Source: Lewinellaceae bacterium
GTDB lineage: Bacteria; Bacteroidota; Bacteroidia; Chitinophagales; Saprospiraceae
Direction: 5' to 3'
NCBI GenBank assembly: GCA_016712415.1
Contig: JADJRC010000050.1
Coordinates: 1-64,000, forward strand
Length of the DNA: 64,000 nucleotides
In this document: piece after piece, positions 9,921 through 18,745 of the stretch
How the letters are laid out: every line of letters begins with the position of its first letter
How positions within the stretch are numbered: the first letter of the stretch is position 1
Translations under genes and position numbers: made by a program
The notes under the pieces: model-generated
The model's database searches: none
Told to the model about the DNA's origin: nothing
What the model saw: the letters and a program-made list of their open reading frames with translations, nothing else

Positions 9921-10354
9921 ATGGCTGAATTTCAAATGCCGGTTCACCTGCGTTGGGCAGACTTCGATCCCAATTTTCACTTGCGGCATTCCGTGTATTA
10001 CGATTTTGCGGCTACCGCCCGTGTGGCATTTCTGGATGCCTGCGGCATATCGACAGAGCTCATGCACCGGCAACACTTCGGCCCAATTCTGTTTAGAGAG
10101 GAAGCCCGGTTCAGGCGCGAGGTGCGACCGGGCGACCAACTGGTGATCAATGTACTGGTTACCAAACTCCGCGCCGACGGCTCCCGGTTTTCCTTCCGAC
10201 ACGGCTCATTCGCGAGGATGGAACGCTGTGTGCCGAGATGAATATAGACGGCGCATGGATAGACACCAATCTTAGAAAACTCGCCATTCCCCCAGCCCTG
10301 GTAGCCGAATCCCTGGATAAGGCCCAGAAGTCTGCAGATTTTGAGTGGGTATAA
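9921..10354 (+). pseudogene. Acyl-CoA thioesterase (4HBT/hotdog family), one frameshift
   Basis: Starts at ATG 9921 (MAEFQMPVHLRWADFDP). The pattern RWADFDPNFHLRHSVYYDF, with Asp followed by a His/Tyr pair, is typical of YbgC/4HBT hotdog thioesterases. The frame goes wrong after FSFRH at about 10200 and stops at 10241. In the next frame the protein continues LIREDGTLCAEMNIDGAWID and ends at TAA 10352-10354, for a total of about 144 residues, normal for the family. A single missing base at about 10202-10206 explains it. It hydrolyses acyl-CoA thioesters; the chain length is unknown. It lies 16 bp after the PorP/SprF gene. Confidence 0.82.
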
Positions 10355-10379
10355 TGCCAAACGCCGGTAACTTTGCCGC

Positions 10380-11345
10380 ATGACCACACGCCATCAATCT
10401 TTTATTTCTGTTGTCGGCCAGATCCAGTCCAACCGCAACATTCGCGAATTGGCCGGCTGGCTCGGGGGCTTGCACACAGAGATATCGGGCCATTTTACCG
10501 ATTATGAATTTGTATTGGTGAACAACCACTGCGACCAGCATGCTATCGACGAGGTGATTGATCCGTTACCGGAGACGCTTCGGAAAAACATATTCCTGCT
10601 CAACCTCAGCGCGCCGGTAAGCCGGGACAATGCATTCCTCGCCGGTCTTGACCGGGCCAATGGCGATTACACGGTCATTTTTGAGTTCGATTTTACGGCA
10701 AAACCTCAAATCGTGACGCAACTCTGGGAGTACAGCCAAAGCGGCGCCGATATTGTCTACCTGCGCGCAAAAGAACGCCGGCTTCCGCTATCCGGCCTGT
10801 TGTTTTACCGGCTGTTTTACAGCATCATGCAGCGATATTCCGGACTGCACCTCGACCCGCTGGCGCATCATACCCGTATTATCAGCCGCCGGGCGCTGAA
10901 TTCCCTGCTCCGGCTTCGCGAAAACAGCCGCTACCTGAAAGCAAACTACGCCCTCGTGGGCTACAACACTGCCTGGATAGAGGTGGAAGAAGCCCTGTAT
11001 CCCGATCCGGAATCTTCCTTCGGAGAGCAGTTCCGCACCTCGCTCGTTGCGATCACTTCATTCACTACCTTTCTCCGGACACTGCTCCTGTGGATATTTC
11101 TGTTTTCCGTGCTGGTTGCGGCCACTGCCATATTTAATGCAGTAAAAGTAAAACTGACCAATATGGATATCTTTGGAGAGCATGTGGAAAGTTTGTCGGG
11201 ATGGGCTTTCCTGGTCGTATTGATGTCCACTTTTTTTGCCATCACCTGCCTCAACCTGTACATCATGTCGATATACCTGTCGAATATTTACAGCGAAATC
11301 AAAAACAGACCGCTTTATATAATTGAGTCGGTAAAGCGTTATTAA
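10380..11345 (+). CDS. GT2-type glycosyltransferase with two C-terminal membrane helices (GtrB/DPM1-like)
   Basis: 321 residues. The N-terminal about 220 residues have a GT-A nucleotide-sugar fold, with ANGDYTVIFEFDF where GtrB-type enzymes carry the acidic metal motif (EFDF here instead of DADL). Two strong transmembrane helices follow at about 225-250 and 265-300. This layout is that of enzymes that load a sugar onto a polyprenyl phosphate carrier at the inner membrane. The start motif is more diverged than usual GT2 proteins. No other surface-sugar genes lie next to it. Specificity cannot be read from sequence. Confidence 0.75.
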   Translation: MTTRHQSFISVVGQIQSNRNIRELAGWLGGLHTEISGHFTDYEFVLVNNHCDQHAIDEVIDPLPETLRKNIFLLNLSAPVSRDNAFLAGLDRANGDYTVIFEFDFTAKPQIVTQLWEYSQSGADIVYLRAKERRLPLSGLLFYRLFYSIMQRYSGLHLDPLAHHTRIISRRALNSLLRLRENSRYLKANYALVGYNTAWIEVEEALYPDPESSFGEQFRTSLVAITSFTTFLRTLLLWIFLFSVLVAATAIFNAVKVKLTNMDIFGEHVESLSGWAFLVVLMSTFFAITCLNLYIMSIYLSNIYSEIKNRPLYIIESVKRY

Positions 11346-11412
11346 AGCACACAGAGCCGGTATTTGCGCCCCGATAAAATAGTTAAAAATCAACGCCGTG
11401 GTGACAATGCTC

Positions 11413-11442
11413 TTGACTTTCAACGACAACCCCTTATATTTG
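11413..11442 (+). promoter_or_regulatory. Bacteroidota-type promoter of the cold-shock gene
   Basis: TTGAC at 11413-11417 and TATATTTG at 11435-11442, with 19 nt between TTG and the -7 element. This is an excellent match to the primary sigma-factor promoter of Bacteroidota. It leaves a 5' leader of about 38 nt before ATG 11486. Confidence 0.7.
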
Positions 11443-11485
11443 TGCCGGCTTTGGCCGATTATTCATTTTTTAAAGTTTTCCAGTA

Positions 11486-11677
11486 ATGTTTAAAGGAACA
11501 GTAAAATTTTTCAATGAGACCAAGGGCTTTGGTTTTATTGTAGACTCATCCTCCGGAGAGGAAATTTTTGTCCATGTCAGCGGCTTGGTTGACAAAATCC
11601 GGGAAGGTGACACCGTCACGTTTGAAACCCAGCGTGGCAAAAAAGGCATGAATGCAGTGAATGTCCAGCTCGCCTGA
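11486..11677 (+). CDS. Cold-shock-domain protein (CspA family)
   Basis: 63 residues, a single cold-shock domain. RNP1 is KGFGFIV (about residues 13-19) and RNP2 is EIFVHVSG (about 26-33). It binds single-stranded RNA or DNA and acts as an RNA chaperone. The gene is a one-gene transcript, with a good promoter upstream (11413-11442) and a strong intrinsic terminator 30 bp after the stop. Length and motifs are those of the family. Confidence 0.95.
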   Translation: MFKGTVKFFNETKGFGFIVDSSSGEEIFVHVSGLVDKIREGDTVTFETQRGKKGMNAVNVQLA

Positions 11678-11706
11678 GCAGGGGCATTGTAATGATACAA
11701 GTGCAG

Positions 11707-11742
11707 AACTCCGTCGGGCGACCGGCGGAGTTTTTTATTTTT
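11707..11742 (+). terminator. Intrinsic terminator after the cold-shock gene
   Basis: 11-bp stem AACTCCGTCGG / CCGGCGGAGTT (one T:G wobble) with loop GCGA, followed by TTTTTTATTTTT. It lies 30 bp after the csp stop codon. Confidence 0.88.
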
Positions 11743-11781
11743 AAGGACTAAGTTGCCGTATTTTGGGTCAAAAAAACTGCG

Positions 11782-12978
11782 ATGCTAAAACAACTGCTTT
11801 TGTTGCCGTTCTGGTTGCCGGCAACTGCAATATTGATGGCCCAGCCGGACATCGAAAAACAAATACAAACACAACTCATTCTCGCTGAAGACGGCGAAGT
11901 GATCGAATTCCCTGCCGGTAAAATTGACTTGAGTAACACCTTGTGGCTCGACGCCAAGAAAAATATTACCCTCAGGGGCGCAGGCCAGGATAAAACCATC
12001 CTATCCTTCAAAAACCAGACCCAGGGCGCCGAAGGAATCAAGGTGACCAATGCAAGCGGCATCGTGCTGGAGCATTTTACTATCGAGGATTCAAAGGGCG
12101 ACCTGATCAAAGCCCAATCCGTAAAGGGGCTTATATTCCGGGATATAACGGCGCGGTGGAGCGGCAAGCCCAAAAAAACAAATGGCTCCTATGCATTGTA
12201 TCCCGTACAATGCCAGAATGTACGCATGGAACGCTGTACCGCCATCGGCGCTTCCGATGCCGGGTTGTATATCGGACAGTCCGACAGCGTGTGGGTTACC
12301 CGGTGTTATGCGAAAAACAATGTGGCCGGTATCGAAATTGAAAATACGACCAATGCCTGGGTGTATGAAAATTATGCGCTTTACAACACAGGAGGAGTGC
12401 TGGTGTTCGACCTGCCGGATCTGCCCAAAAAACGCGGCGGTCATGTGAAAGTCTGGAAGAACAAAATCATCGAGAACAACTACAGGAATTTTGCCCCGAA
12501 GGGGAATATCGTAGGCAGGGTGCCGCCCGGTACGGGCGTGATGATCCTGGCAACCAACGACGTGGAAGTCTTCGACAATTACATCATGGATAACAAAACT
12601 GCGTCGACGGCCATCGTGAGTTACTATATAACAGAAAATCCGATCAAGGATGAGCACTATAACCCCTACCCTTCCGGTATCTATATCCACGATAATGTGT
12701 ACTCGGAAGGCAAACGTATGCCCACCTGGAAAAACAAACTCGGTTTCCTGTTTTGGCTGAAATTCGGGCGCAATGTGCCGCATATCCTGTACGACGGTAT
12801 CCGGAACCCGGAGTATCCCGACCAGAACGGCGCCGTTTTGCCCAAATACCGGATTTGTATCCGGAACAACGAAAACGGCACCTTTGCCAACCTCAAAGCG
12901 GATAAAAAATTCAAGGGAATCAGCAGAGACCTTAAGCCTTATGACTGCACACATGACTCCATGGAAAGGAACAGGTAA
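11782..12978 (+). CDS. Secreted parallel beta-helix protein (TIGR03805-like), partner of the diheme cytochrome downstream
   Basis: 398 residues with an N-terminal signal peptide ending about ILMAQ. The body is a right-handed beta-helix: repeated turns such as NITLRGAG, GIVLEHFTIEDS, GLIFRDIT, NVRMERCTAIGAS, SVWVTRCYAKNN and NAWVYENYALYN, as in NosD/pectate-lyase-like proteins. The family that pairs with an SO_2930-type diheme cytochrome is the best fit, and that cytochrome overlaps the 3' end of this gene. Its substrate is not known for the family. It is probably periplasmic or on the surface. Confidence 0.8.
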   Translation: MLKQLLLLPFWLPATAILMAQPDIEKQIQTQLILAEDGEVIEFPAGKIDLSNTLWLDAKKNITLRGAGQDKTILSFKNQTQGAEGIKVTNASGIVLEHFTIEDSKGDLIKAQSVKGLIFRDITARWSGKPKKTNGSYALYPVQCQNVRMERCTAIGASDAGLYIGQSDSVWVTRCYAKNNVAGIEIENTTNAWVYENYALYNTGGVLVFDLPDLPKKRGGHVKVWKNKIIENNYRNFAPKGNIVGRVPPGTGVMILATNDVEVFDNYIMDNKTASTAIVSYYITENPIKDEHYNPYPSGIYIHDNVYSEGKRMPTWKNKLGFLFWLKFGRNVPHILYDGIRNPEYPDQNGAVLPKYRICIRNNENGTFANLKADKKFKGISRDLKPYDCTHDSMERNR

Positions 12979-14023
12979 TATACCTGTCGCTGCAATACTG
13001 TTGTTGGCCGTGTTGTGCACAGGCGCCGCTACAAGAACCCAAACGCGCACTGTGGCATTCGACACGGCGCCCAAAACGAGGCTCTCGGACTACGGTTTTT
13101 TTACCGGCGGCATGTCCGCACTTGCCCCCGCGCCACGTGTCTTTGCATACGAGGTGAATGCCTCCTTATTTTCCGATTACGCCGAAAAAGCGCGTTTTTT
13201 ATTCCTGCCCGAAGGAGAAAAAATGACCTGCACCGACAGCCTGACCCTTGATTTCCCAAACGGGTCGGTTCTGATCAAAAACTTCTTTTATTTCCAAGAT
13301 GCAGCACATCCGGATAACGGGCGCCGCATCCTGGAAACGCGGCTGCTGCTCAAAGAAGAAAAAGGATGGAAAGCATTGGAATATATCTGGAACGATGAAC
13401 AAACTGACGCCATGCTGGAGGTCGCCGGAGCAAACTTTCCTGTACAATGGACGGATATCAGCGGTAAAAAGCGATCCATACAGTACATCGCACCAAATCT
13501 TAACCAGTGCAAAGGCTGCCATTCCTACGACGGCCGTTTTATTCCCCTCGGCGCCACAATCCGGCAACTGAACCAATATCCTTCTTCCAGCAATCAATTG
13601 CTTTCCTGGCAGCAATCGGGGCTGATCGACCTGCCTTCCGGCTTCGATGTTTCTTCAGCGCCCAGGCTTGCGGACTACCGGCAGGCGTCGACCGATAATA
13701 TTGAGGACCGGGCTCGTGCCTATCTCGACGCCAATTGCGGCCATTGCCATAACCCGCACGGCCCGGCCAATACCAGCGGTATGTTTCTGCATATTGGCGA
13801 GCACAACCCCGAGCGCCTGGGTGTGGACAAAGCGCCGGTGGCGGCAGGCCGGGGAAGCGGCAACCGCAAGTTTGGTATTGTTCCCGGCAAACCCAATGAG
13901 AGCATTCTCATATTCCGGATGGAAAGTGACGATCCGGGCATTCGAATGCCCGAACTGGGCCGCCAGTTGCCGCACCAGGAAGGGCTGGACCTCATAAAAA
14001 CCTGGATCAAAGAACTGAAATAG
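12953..14023 (+). CDS. SO_2930-family diheme c-type cytochrome (TIGR03806-like)
   Basis: About 356 residues from ATG 12953 (ATG 12941 also possible), followed by a hydrophobic export signal. The start overlaps the beta-helix gene by 26 bp, showing translational coupling. Two heme c sites are present: CKGCH (13509-13523) and CGHCH (13737-13751). The pattern NQCKGCHSYDG followed by ANCGHCHNPHGP is typical of this family. No catalytic residues beyond the hemes are recognised. Family and pairing are secure; the physiological role is not known to me. Confidence 0.88.
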   Translation: MTPWKGTGNIPVAAILLLAVLCTGAATRTQTRTVAFDTAPKTRLSDYGFFTGGMSALAPAPRVFAYEVNASLFSDYAEKARFLFLPEGEKMTCTDSLTLDFPNGSVLIKNFFYFQDAAHPDNGRRILETRLLLKEEKGWKALEYIWNDEQTDAMLEVAGANFPVQWTDISGKKRSIQYIAPNLNQCKGCHSYDGRFIPLGATIRQLNQYPSSSNQLLSWQQSGLIDLPSGFDVSSAPRLADYRQASTDNIEDRARAYLDANCGHCHNPHGPANTSGMFLHIGEHNPERLGVDKAPVAAGRGSGNRKFGIVPGKPNESILIFRMESDDPGIRMPELGRQLPHQEGLDLIKTWIKELK

Positions 14024-14884
14024 ATGGATACTACACGTCGTCATACGCTGCGCTGCCGCGATCGAATCCTGGAACTCGATGCGCCTGTTGTAATGGGTAT
14101 TCTGAACACCACCCCCGACTCTTTTTACGACGGAGGTCTTTACCAAAGGGAGGAAGCGGTGGTTCAACGCGCCGGTGAAATGCTGCAACAGGGGGCTATG
14201 ATGCTCGATATCGGCGGCGCCTCGACGAGGCCGGGAGCAAAAGAGGTGCCGGAACAGGAAGAGATGAAAAGGGTCGTTCCCCTCATAACAGCCATTCTGA
14301 AGCGCTACCCGCAAGCCCTGTTATCGGTAGATACCTGGCGGGCAAGTGTAGCCAAAGCGGCGATTGATGCCGGCGCAGCCCTGGTCAACGACATTTCCGC
14401 CGGTCGCCTGGATCCGGATATGTACAAAACAGTGGCGGGCCTGGACGTCCCCTATGTGCTCATGCATATGCAAGGCACGCCCGGAACCATGCAGCAACAC
14501 CCGAATTACAAAGATGTGGTGACAGAAGTCCTGGATTTTTTTATTCAGGAAACCGGGAAACTGCATGCCCTTGGCATTAAAGATATCATACTTGATCCCG
14601 GATTTGGGTTCGGCAAAACGGTGGAGCACAACTACTTGTTACTGAATAACATGCACGTTTTTTCACAGGTACTGGGCATGCCTGTACTGGCCGGTATTTC
14701 CCGAAAATCAATGATATGCCGGGTACTGAATGTATCGCCCGCCGACGCGCTGAACGGAACGACGGCCCTGCATATGCCGGCATTGCAGCAGGGCGTAAAA
14801 ATCCTGCGCGTACACGACGTACGCGAGGCCATGGAAACCATACGTTTGTGGCAGATGACAGAAAAGGTAAAGAACCGGGGTTAA
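14024..14884 (+). CDS. folP: Dihydropteroate synthase
   Basis: 286 residues. Joins 6-hydroxymethyl-dihydropterin pyrophosphate with p-aminobenzoate in folate synthesis. All hallmark motifs are present: MGILNTTPDSFYDGG (about 24-38), DIGGASTRPGA (about 62-72), SVDTW (about 104-108), LVNDISAG (about 119-126), LMHMQGTP (about 145-152), DPGFGFGKT (about 188-196), LAGISRKS (about 222-229) and a closing RVHDV. The ATG follows directly on the cytochrome stop codon, so it may be read through from that operon. folK is 13.5 kb away in this window, not adjacent. Confidence 0.96.
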   Translation: MDTTRRHTLRCRDRILELDAPVVMGILNTTPDSFYDGGLYQREEAVVQRAGEMLQQGAMMLDIGGASTRPGAKEVPEQEEMKRVVPLITAILKRYPQALLSVDTWRASVAKAAIDAGAALVNDISAGRLDPDMYKTVAGLDVPYVLMHMQGTPGTMQQHPNYKDVVTEVLDFFIQETGKLHALGIKDIILDPGFGFGKTVEHNYLLLNNMHVFSQVLGMPVLAGISRKSMICRVLNVSPADALNGTTALHMPALQQGVKILRVHDVREAMETIRLWQMTEKVKNRG

Positions 14885-14888
14885 GGGA

Positions 14889-15395
14889 TTAATCCTCCGA
14901 ATCTACCTGTTCGTCTTCGTGTTCATGATGGATTGGCACAAGCATAGGCAGGTTTACCCATTTGCTTTCTACTGCGCTGATCGCACCCATTCGCAAAAAA
15001 CCGCCCGAAGCCTTTGCCGTTTCTTCGGCAAGTCCGACAAAGCCCTGGTATAAATCCGAGGCCAGGTCGACCTCCAGTTTGGCGAGCACAGGGTTTAACT
15101 GCTCCAGTCTGGCGGCAATCGCTTCGTTGCGATCGGCAGCATCCACGGGCAGTGAAGCCATAAAGGCCTGGACCTTCTCCCAGAAATCCTGCACCACGAC
15201 CCGGTAATACTCATTGAGTTCTTTCGGACGGTTGTAGGTACGGGTCCGGAGCAGTCTTTCCGTCCATTTGCGTTCTTCAGGATCAAGTTCACCGTCGGCA
15301 GCCCCGATCAGGATGGTTATAAGTGCAGGCGCCTCTACCAGGCTGTCAATTTCGCTTTTTGCAAGGTTTTGGAATCCGTCAAGCATGGTCCACAT
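14889..15395 (-). CDS. Conserved protein of unknown function with TerB-like pattern
   Basis: 168 residues (ATG 15395; a second ATG at 15386). It is acidic and helical. The stretch ILIGAADGELDPEERKWTERLL resembles the TerB/DjlA core, where an acidic ADG.ld..E motif binds metal; this is a resemblance only. The C-terminus ends in a His/Glu/Asp-rich tail (HHEHEDEQVDSED). There is no signal peptide. Convergent with folP (4 bp gap) and upstream of thymidine kinase on the same strand order. No function is assigned. Confidence 0.65.
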   Translation of the reverse strand: MWTMLDGFQNLAKSEIDSLVEAPALITILIGAADGELDPEERKWTERLLRTRTYNRPKELNEYYRVVVQDFWEKVQAFMASLPVDAADRNEAIAARLEQLNPVLAKLEVDLASDLYQGFVGLAEETAKASGGFLRMGAISAVESKWVNLPMLVPIHHEHEDEQVDSED

Positions 15396-15469
15396 GATGA
15401 AAAATTAAAATGGTACACGTAAGGGTTCAAGATTTGCGGCAAAAATATCCCGGTACGGGAGAATGTCAG

Positions 15470-16054
15470 CTATTTCAGGCGCAGAATATTACCCATCTGA
15501 TAACAGGAACGGCATCGCGGTTCATAATGTTCTTTTTCACCGAGCAATAATACAGACTCTCCATCTGCCAGCCGGTAGGAATGTGTGGCAAGGTTGCCGC
15601 AATGAACACAAATAGCGTGCACTTTTGTCACATATTCGGCAGTAGCCAGCAGTTGCGGCATCGGCCCGAACGGGATTCCGCGATAATCCATGTCGAGGCC
15701 TGCCGCGATGACCCGCACGCCGCGAAGGGCCAGTTGGGCGCAGATTTCGGGCAGTTCGGCATCGAAAAACTGTGCTTCGTCAATGCCTACAACCACTGTA
15801 TCTGCACTGATTTGCAGCATTTTGGAAGCGCGTTCGAGGGGCTGGGCCAGGACAGAGGACGTGTCGTGCGAAACAATTGCCGTTTCGTCGTAGCGGGTAT
15901 CGACCTTCGGTTTGAACACTTCAACTTTCATTCCGGCGATTTTGGCGCGTTTCAGGCGGCGAATCAGTTCTTCTGTTTTGCCGGAAAACATACATCCGCA
16001 AATCACTTCAATCCAGCCAGATCGCCGGCCTTTGACATAGGGTTCAAGAAACAT
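15470..16054 (-). CDS. tdk: Thymidine kinase
   Basis: 194 residues, type II thymidine kinase that phosphorylates thymidine for salvage. P-loop GCMFSGKTEEL (about 20-30), the Walker-B-like GIDEAQFF (about 90-97) with the catalytic Glu region, and the zinc-ribbon cysteines CVHCG (about 150-154) and CRSCY (about 182-186) are all present. Length is normal. It appears to be a single-gene unit. Confidence 0.95.
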   Translation of the reverse strand: MFLEPYVKGRRSGWIEVICGCMFSGKTEELIRRLKRAKIAGMKVEVFKPKVDTRYDETAIVSHDTSSVLAQPLERASKMLQISADTVVVGIDEAQFFDAELPEICAQLALRGVRVIAAGLDMDYRGIPFGPMPQLLATAEYVTKVHAICVHCGNLATHSYRLADGESVLLLGEKEHYEPRCRSCYQMGNILRLK

Positions 16055-16157
16055 TTTCGTACAGATTGATGGAAATGGAAGAATAATTAGGGTCAGATCA
16101 GATATATTTTTTGAAATTCGCCGGTGAAAATAGGCACAACCGTAAACCCGCCATAAA

Positions 16158-16853
16158 ATGGATCTGCTGAAAGCGAAAATTTATCTTGACAAGCTCAACC
16201 GCGAATTTGCACGCATGAGCAAAGACCCGGATACGATCGTACGTATTGATGTCGATATCATGGCTTCATATGTACGGGAACTGTACGACGCCCTTCTTTC
16301 CGACGAAGTACAGGCCAGGCCCGAGGCGCCGGCGCGCAAAACTACTACATCCCACCGCCCCGTTACGCCCGACGCACCACCACCTGCCGTCCCGGGCTCT
16401 CCGTCGCCGCCGGCTGTACCTGAGCCGCCGCCACAGGATCCGCTTCCGCCTTCGGCGCCGCCACCACCACCGCCGCCGCCCGTGGTAGAAGAAAAGATAC
16501 ATGTTGTTCCGCCTGCACGACTGAAAGCGCCTGAAGTCAACTTATCCGATGCAGAAATGCTCTTTGAAGAGAAACAGGCAAAGGAACTGTCGGAAAAACT
16601 GGCCGAACAACCCGTCGCCGACCTGAAAAAGGCTATCGCGCTGAACGACCGGTTGTTGCTCACACGCGAACTTTTTGCCGGGGATGGCAAGGCTTTCGAG
16701 ACTGCCATCGCTGCATTGAACGGCTTTTCCCAATTCGACCAGGCAAAAGATTACCTTCTGGAACACTGCGTTGAACGCTACGTCTGGCTGGATAAGAAAC
16801 GCGTCGATGAGGCCAAAAAGTTTATCAAACTGGTACGCCGGCGGTATAAATAA
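16158..16853 (+). CDS. Conserved Bacteroidota protein of unknown function with proline-rich linker
   Basis: 231 residues in three parts. An N-terminal helical segment (about 1-55) is followed by a long Pro-rich linker (about 55-120, including a run of seven Pro). A C-terminal domain (about 130-231) carries VADLKKAIALNDRLLLTRELFAGD, a pattern I have seen in many unannotated Bacteroidota proteins. There is no signal peptide or membrane helix. It lies 14 bp upstream of the FAD oxidoreductase and is probably co-transcribed with it. Function unknown. Confidence 0.75.
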   Translation: MDLLKAKIYLDKLNREFARMSKDPDTIVRIDVDIMASYVRELYDALLSDEVQARPEAPARKTTTSHRPVTPDAPPPAVPGSPSPPAVPEPPPQDPLPPSAPPPPPPPPVVEEKIHVVPPARLKAPEVNLSDAEMLFEEKQAKELSEKLAEQPVADLKKAIALNDRLLLTRELFAGDGKAFETAIAALNGFSQFDQAKDYLLEHCVERYVWLDKKRVDEAKKFIKLVRRRYK

Positions 16854-16867
16854 CGCGGCAAAATTGC

Positions 16868-17902
16868 ATGAAAATACTTGTGGTCGGTCAGGGTATTGCC
16901 GGTGGCATGCTGGCGTGGACCTTGCACCACCGTGGCGCGCAGGTGCATATTGCGGACGCAGGGCTACCCGGCGGGTCGTCGGCTGTTGCTGCGGGCATTC
17001 TCAATCCAATCACAGGAAAGCGCTTTGTAAAATCGTGGCGCTACGACGAGTTTTACCAAACCGCCGAATCCACCTACCGGTCCGTCGGAACATCGCTCGG
17101 TATTTCCATCTGGACAGAACAACCCATGCTTCGCCTGCTCGGCTCGGCGGAAGAAGCCAATAACTGGTCAGCACGCTGCGCCCTTGCCGACTATGCCGAT
17201 CATATGGCAGAGCCACAGAATGCCGGCAGTTGGGCGCCTTACATCAGGCCCGGCTTTCACATCGGCCTGATAAAAAAAGCCGCCAGGGTGCATTTTGATC
17301 TCCTGTTGGATGCCTGGCGAAAATGGGCGCAGCAGGAAGGCTTGTTCAGCAATAAAGTCATTGATTATCCGGAAATTGAAAAATTATCGGCAGCATACGA
17401 TGCCATCGTGTGTTGCGAAGGGTACCGGGGAGGCGACAACCCTTATTTCCCGGACCTGCCCTGGCAGATCGCAAAAGGAGAAGCTTTGCTTATCCGGCTG
17501 GCATCACCTCCCGGTGCTGTCTTGGGCGAAATGCTCAAAAAGACCATGACACTGGTTCCGTATGGCAGTAATTTGTTTTGGGCCGGAGGATCATATCAAT
17601 GGCACTACCCTGATTTGAAGCCCAGTGCGGGTGAAAGGGATTATATCGTCCGCCATCTCAACGAAATGCTGGCGGTACCCTTTGAAATTGCCGGCCATCA
17701 TGCAGGCGTGCGCCCAACAGTGAAAGACAGGCGCCCATTATTAGGCCAAAGCAGCCTGAACGACAAGGTATTTCTTTTCAACGGAATGGGTACAAAAGGC
17801 GCATTGCTGGCGCCTTACTGGGCAGCACACTTCTCCGATTATTTGATCGGTGGTAAAGCGCTTGATGCCGAAGTGGATATAAGACGCGTCAGGGGCGCCT
17901 GA
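16868..17902 (+). CDS. FAD-dependent oxidoreductase (DAO family)
   Basis: 344 residues. The Rossmann FAD-binding motif is at the very start (VVGQGIAGGMLAWTL, GxGxxG). A second DAO-type pattern NPITGKRFVKSW lies at about 45-56, and a C-terminal glycine-rich FAD contact FLFNGMGTKGALLAPYWA at about 302-319. The family oxidises amines and amino acids or modifies tRNA; which applies here cannot be told. The 3' end overlaps the convergent esterase gene by 14 bp. Confidence 0.82.
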   Translation: MKILVVGQGIAGGMLAWTLHHRGAQVHIADAGLPGGSSAVAAGILNPITGKRFVKSWRYDEFYQTAESTYRSVGTSLGISIWTEQPMLRLLGSAEEANNWSARCALADYADHMAEPQNAGSWAPYIRPGFHIGLIKKAARVHFDLLLDAWRKWAQQEGLFSNKVIDYPEIEKLSAAYDAIVCCEGYRGGDNPYFPDLPWQIAKGEALLIRLASPPGAVLGEMLKKTMTLVPYGSNLFWAGGSYQWHYPDLKPSAGERDYIVRHLNEMLAVPFEIAGHHAGVRPTVKDRRPLLGQSSLNDKVFLFNGMGTKGALLAPYWAAHFSDYLIGGKALDAEVDIRRVRGA

Positions 17903-18707
17903 AAAATTTGTCAAAAAAAACAACCTGGAAGTCGACCGCGCTACCCCAGTAATTGCCGTCGTGCAAACCCGGTCGTTCGGTGTACTCGTGCGGTATTTTG
18001 AACTCCAGTAGTTTACGATGCATTTCCCGGTTCGCAGGCAGGAAAAAATCGCCGGTGCCGCAATCGATGATGATGGCCAGTTTGCTGCCCTTCAGCAAAG
18101 GCGCCAGGTTCACCACGGAATAATCCAGCCAGTTTTGCCAATGCGTATCAGGGTCGCCCAGTACACCCTTCAGGTCCCAGTCATTTTTTCTCCAGGCACT
18201 CAGGTCGAGTCCACCGGCCATACTTCCGGCCGCACCGAAAACATCCGGATGGCGTATCGCCAGAAAAATAGCGCCATGTCCTCCCATGCTCAGTCCGGCA
18301 ATGGCACGGCCCCTGCTTTCGCGGCGGGTATGATAGTAATAGTCCACATACTGCACCACTTCAAAAGCGATATGCGTTTCGTAGCGCACAGTAGAATCTA
18401 CCGGACTGTCGAGGTACCAGCTGTCGTATCCGCCATCAGGGCAAACGATGATCATGCCATACGTGTCTGCATGCCGCAGGAGTTGCGGCGCGCTGCCCAG
18501 CCACCCGGCGAAGTTGCCGCTCCATCCGTGCAGCAGATAGAGCACCGGATAAGGATCGCCCGTGATGGTGTAACGGTCCGGTTTGATGACGAGGCATTTA
18601 ATGTTTTTGCGCATGGAAGGACTGAATATTTCCACGCTGTCCACATGCCCCCCGCGAGCAGTAGTTATCGCCATTAATATGTTGATAACGAAAAAGATAT
18701 ATCGCAT
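17889..18707 (-). CDS. Secreted esterase of the esterase D / S-formylglutathione-hydrolase-like fold
   Basis: About 272 residues from ATG 18707, which opens into a signal peptide (YIFFVINILMAITTARG). The frame is open further upstream to 18821 but without a signal, and that part overlaps the next gene. PF00756-type motifs: YLLHGWSGNFAGW (oxyanion region), nucleophile elbow AGLSMGGHGA with Ser, acid in IIDCGTGDFF, and His in LHDGNYW. It follows another putative esterase (18746-19477) on the same strand by 38 bp. Probably a periplasmic or secreted carboxylesterase; substrate unknown. Confidence 0.85.
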   Translation of the reverse strand: MRYIFFVINILMAITTARGGHVDSVEIFSPSMRKNIKCLVIKPDRYTITGDPYPVLYLLHGWSGNFAGWLGSAPQLLRHADTYGMIIVCPDGGYDSWYLDSPVDSTVRYETHIAFEVVQYVDYYYHTRRESRGRAIAGLSMGGHGAIFLAIRHPDVFGAAGSMAGGLDLSAWRKNDWDLKGVLGDPDTHWQNWLDYSVVNLAPLLKGSKLAIIIDCGTGDFFLPANREMHRKLLEFKIPHEYTERPGLHDGNYWGSAVDFQVVFFDKFFRRP

Positions 18708-18745
18708 TTGGATAAGCCCTTCCTCTGTTACAGAATCCCCCGGTG

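Noticed and set aside
10341..10380. TAACTTTG (10368-10375) directly before the glycosyltransferase start, as a leaderless promoter
   Set aside because: The nearest TTG is 24 nt upstream, too far for the usual spacing, and the transcript would start on the ATG itself.
16181..16708. Minus-strand Ser/Gly-rich ORFs at 16.2-16.7 kb
   Set aside because: Shadows of the Pro-rich linker of the plus-strand gene at 16158.
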